A stretch of DNA of 64,000 nt, taken from contig OZ037765.1 in assembly GCA_964035545.1 (NCBI GenBank), positions 28,632,004 through 28,696,003 of the forward strand. Reading direction: 5' to 3'. The position numbers were made by a program, and so were the translations under genes. Source of the stretch: Bugula neritina. Its lineage: Eukaryota > Bryozoa > Gymnolaemata > Cheilostomatida > Bugulidae. The notes under the pieces are model-generated. The model made no database searches, had not been told where the DNA came from, and saw nothing but the letters and a program-made list of their open reading frames with translations. This document shows positions 62,883-64,000 of this stretch, piece by piece (position 1 is the stretch's first letter; each line of letters opens with the position of its first letter).

Positions 62883-64000
62883 GTAAGTATGTATGTCAAG
62901 ACTCAAGATAAATATATATGTCAACGTAACTATATATGTCAAGGTAAATATATATACTAAGGTATATCACAATAACATACACTAAAGGCTCTGTGATTCA
63001 ATCAGAATGCCACATATTGTATATATATTCTATATATAGTAAGTAAGTAGTTTTGCTCTAGGATCCTTTGTATAGCCCAAGTCTAGTATAACAAAACTAA
63101 ACTTTACTGGTTTTCCATGCAACATAACAAAGGAAACCACATTATGTGAATTTTAAAAGCTATATTCTCTCATCTAAACATTTCCATATTTTCTTAACAA
63201 CCAACCAGAGCAGTAGGCTGTTGTAGAAAAAAGGAGAAAAACTACTAAAGTTGTTCAAAACCTCACTTTAAATTTTTCAAATTTGCTGCCTGTACTGTGT
63301 GAGTGGAAAGCAATTTCTCACACTTATTGATTCAATTAGCATTTAAATATTTCCACAATATGCATATAAAGGAAGAGAAAGAACATCATGTTTTGGAGCC
63401 ACTGACGTAGTTAAACATAAGTTAGTGTATAATAAAATGTAGTGTTGGGTGCTGCAAGCAGGTATTATATGTTACTAACAGAGGTGTAGATTTATAAATA
63501 TGTAAATTAGCATTTGAGTTTTACCAAACCCAACTTAATTTATACAATAAAACAGAATATACATTAATTACCATGCATTTAAAAAGTTAAATCTTTGATT
63601 AGGGTGTTGAGTATTGGAAGCCGTCATGCATAAATGCTATTATTACAACATATATATTATGCATTATTATGTCATTCAATGTGGTTTTGGTTTCTCGTAA
63701 ATATTGCCGGGTTTTGTACATATTCCTGTAAACAGTAAATAAGTAATTGCTACTTTGGCTACTAGTAATATTCACTATTTGATAGTATAAAATTAGAGAA
63801 AGTGGTTCTTTGTTCAGTACCTAGTGCAGTATAGGGTGGGGTAACCAGGCATTGCAGGCCCACCCAGCTTTGTTACAAGAGGGGAATATACTAGATTCCT
63901 CTGACAATACACTTGAGATCATGGCAATGTGTATGGAATACATAATATTGTAAGATGACTTTTGAAACAGAAAATTTGGTAAAAAATTTTTGCTGAATTA
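62883..64000. other. Intron or downstream sequence at the right edge
   Basis: The sequence after the donor at 62883 is AT-rich with TATATGTCAAGG/TATATATG words near 62890-62960. I see no further exon to the end of the window. Confidence 0.5.

Overview
The window is nuclear DNA from an animal, most likely an invertebrate. The evidence is AT-rich intergenic DNA, GT-AG introns in every gene, abundant micro- and minisatellites, Ty3/Metaviridae LTR retrotransposons, and orthologues of animal genes (MICU1, a RIG-I-like helicase, BORCS7). No clade can be fixed from sequence alone. There are no bacterial features and no CRISPR array.

Layout. (1) 1-1723, + strand: the last four exons of a GRSF1/hnRNP H-F type RNA-binding protein. 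(2) 2416-10607, - strand: a complete 10-exon MICU1, tail-to-tail with the first gene, with a perfect 27-bp hairpin in its longest intron. (3) 10.9-11.9 kb: degenerate AT-rich tandem repeat. (4) 13189-23873, - strand: a RIG-I-like receptor of 20 traced coding exons with all helicase motifs and a zinc-binding C-terminal domain, but no recognisable CARD. Four of its introns carry tandem arrays. One of these introns (675 bp) is a multiple of three and open in frame with its flanking exons. (5) 24038-29137, + strand: a 5'-truncated Ty3-type element with a long intact pol ORF, a zinc-finger accessory ORF and a 3' LTR. (6) 30712-38210, + strand: a related full-length 7.5-kb element with two nearly identical LTRs, a tRNA-Leu primer binding site, a textbook -1 frameshift signal between gag and pol, and the same kind of accessory ORF; its reading frames are broken several times. 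(7) 40457-42359, + strand: a complete 4-exon BORCS7, hosting a small hAT-type element. (8) 42.4-51.0 kb: no supported gene. (9) 50984-62882, + strand: eleven exons of a long, mostly disordered protein of unrecognised family that runs off the right edge.

The genes are ordinary host loci with no operon-like logic: MICU1 (mitochondrial calcium uptake gatekeeping), a GRSF1-like protein (G-rich RNA binding, mitochondrial in vertebrates), an RNA sensor, and BORCS7 (lysosome positioning). The most unusual content is the retrotransposon pair. Both copies carry a third ORF 3' of pol, with a C2H2 finger, a second CxC...H...C cluster and a C-terminal coiled coil, possibly made from a spliced RNA. Their pol regions are nearly identical while their 3' ends and LTRs are diverged, which suggests recombination between subfamilies.

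All exon boundaries were derived by hand from splice consensus, frame continuity and family similarity. Phases are consistent across every multi-exon model given, but no transcript evidence was available.
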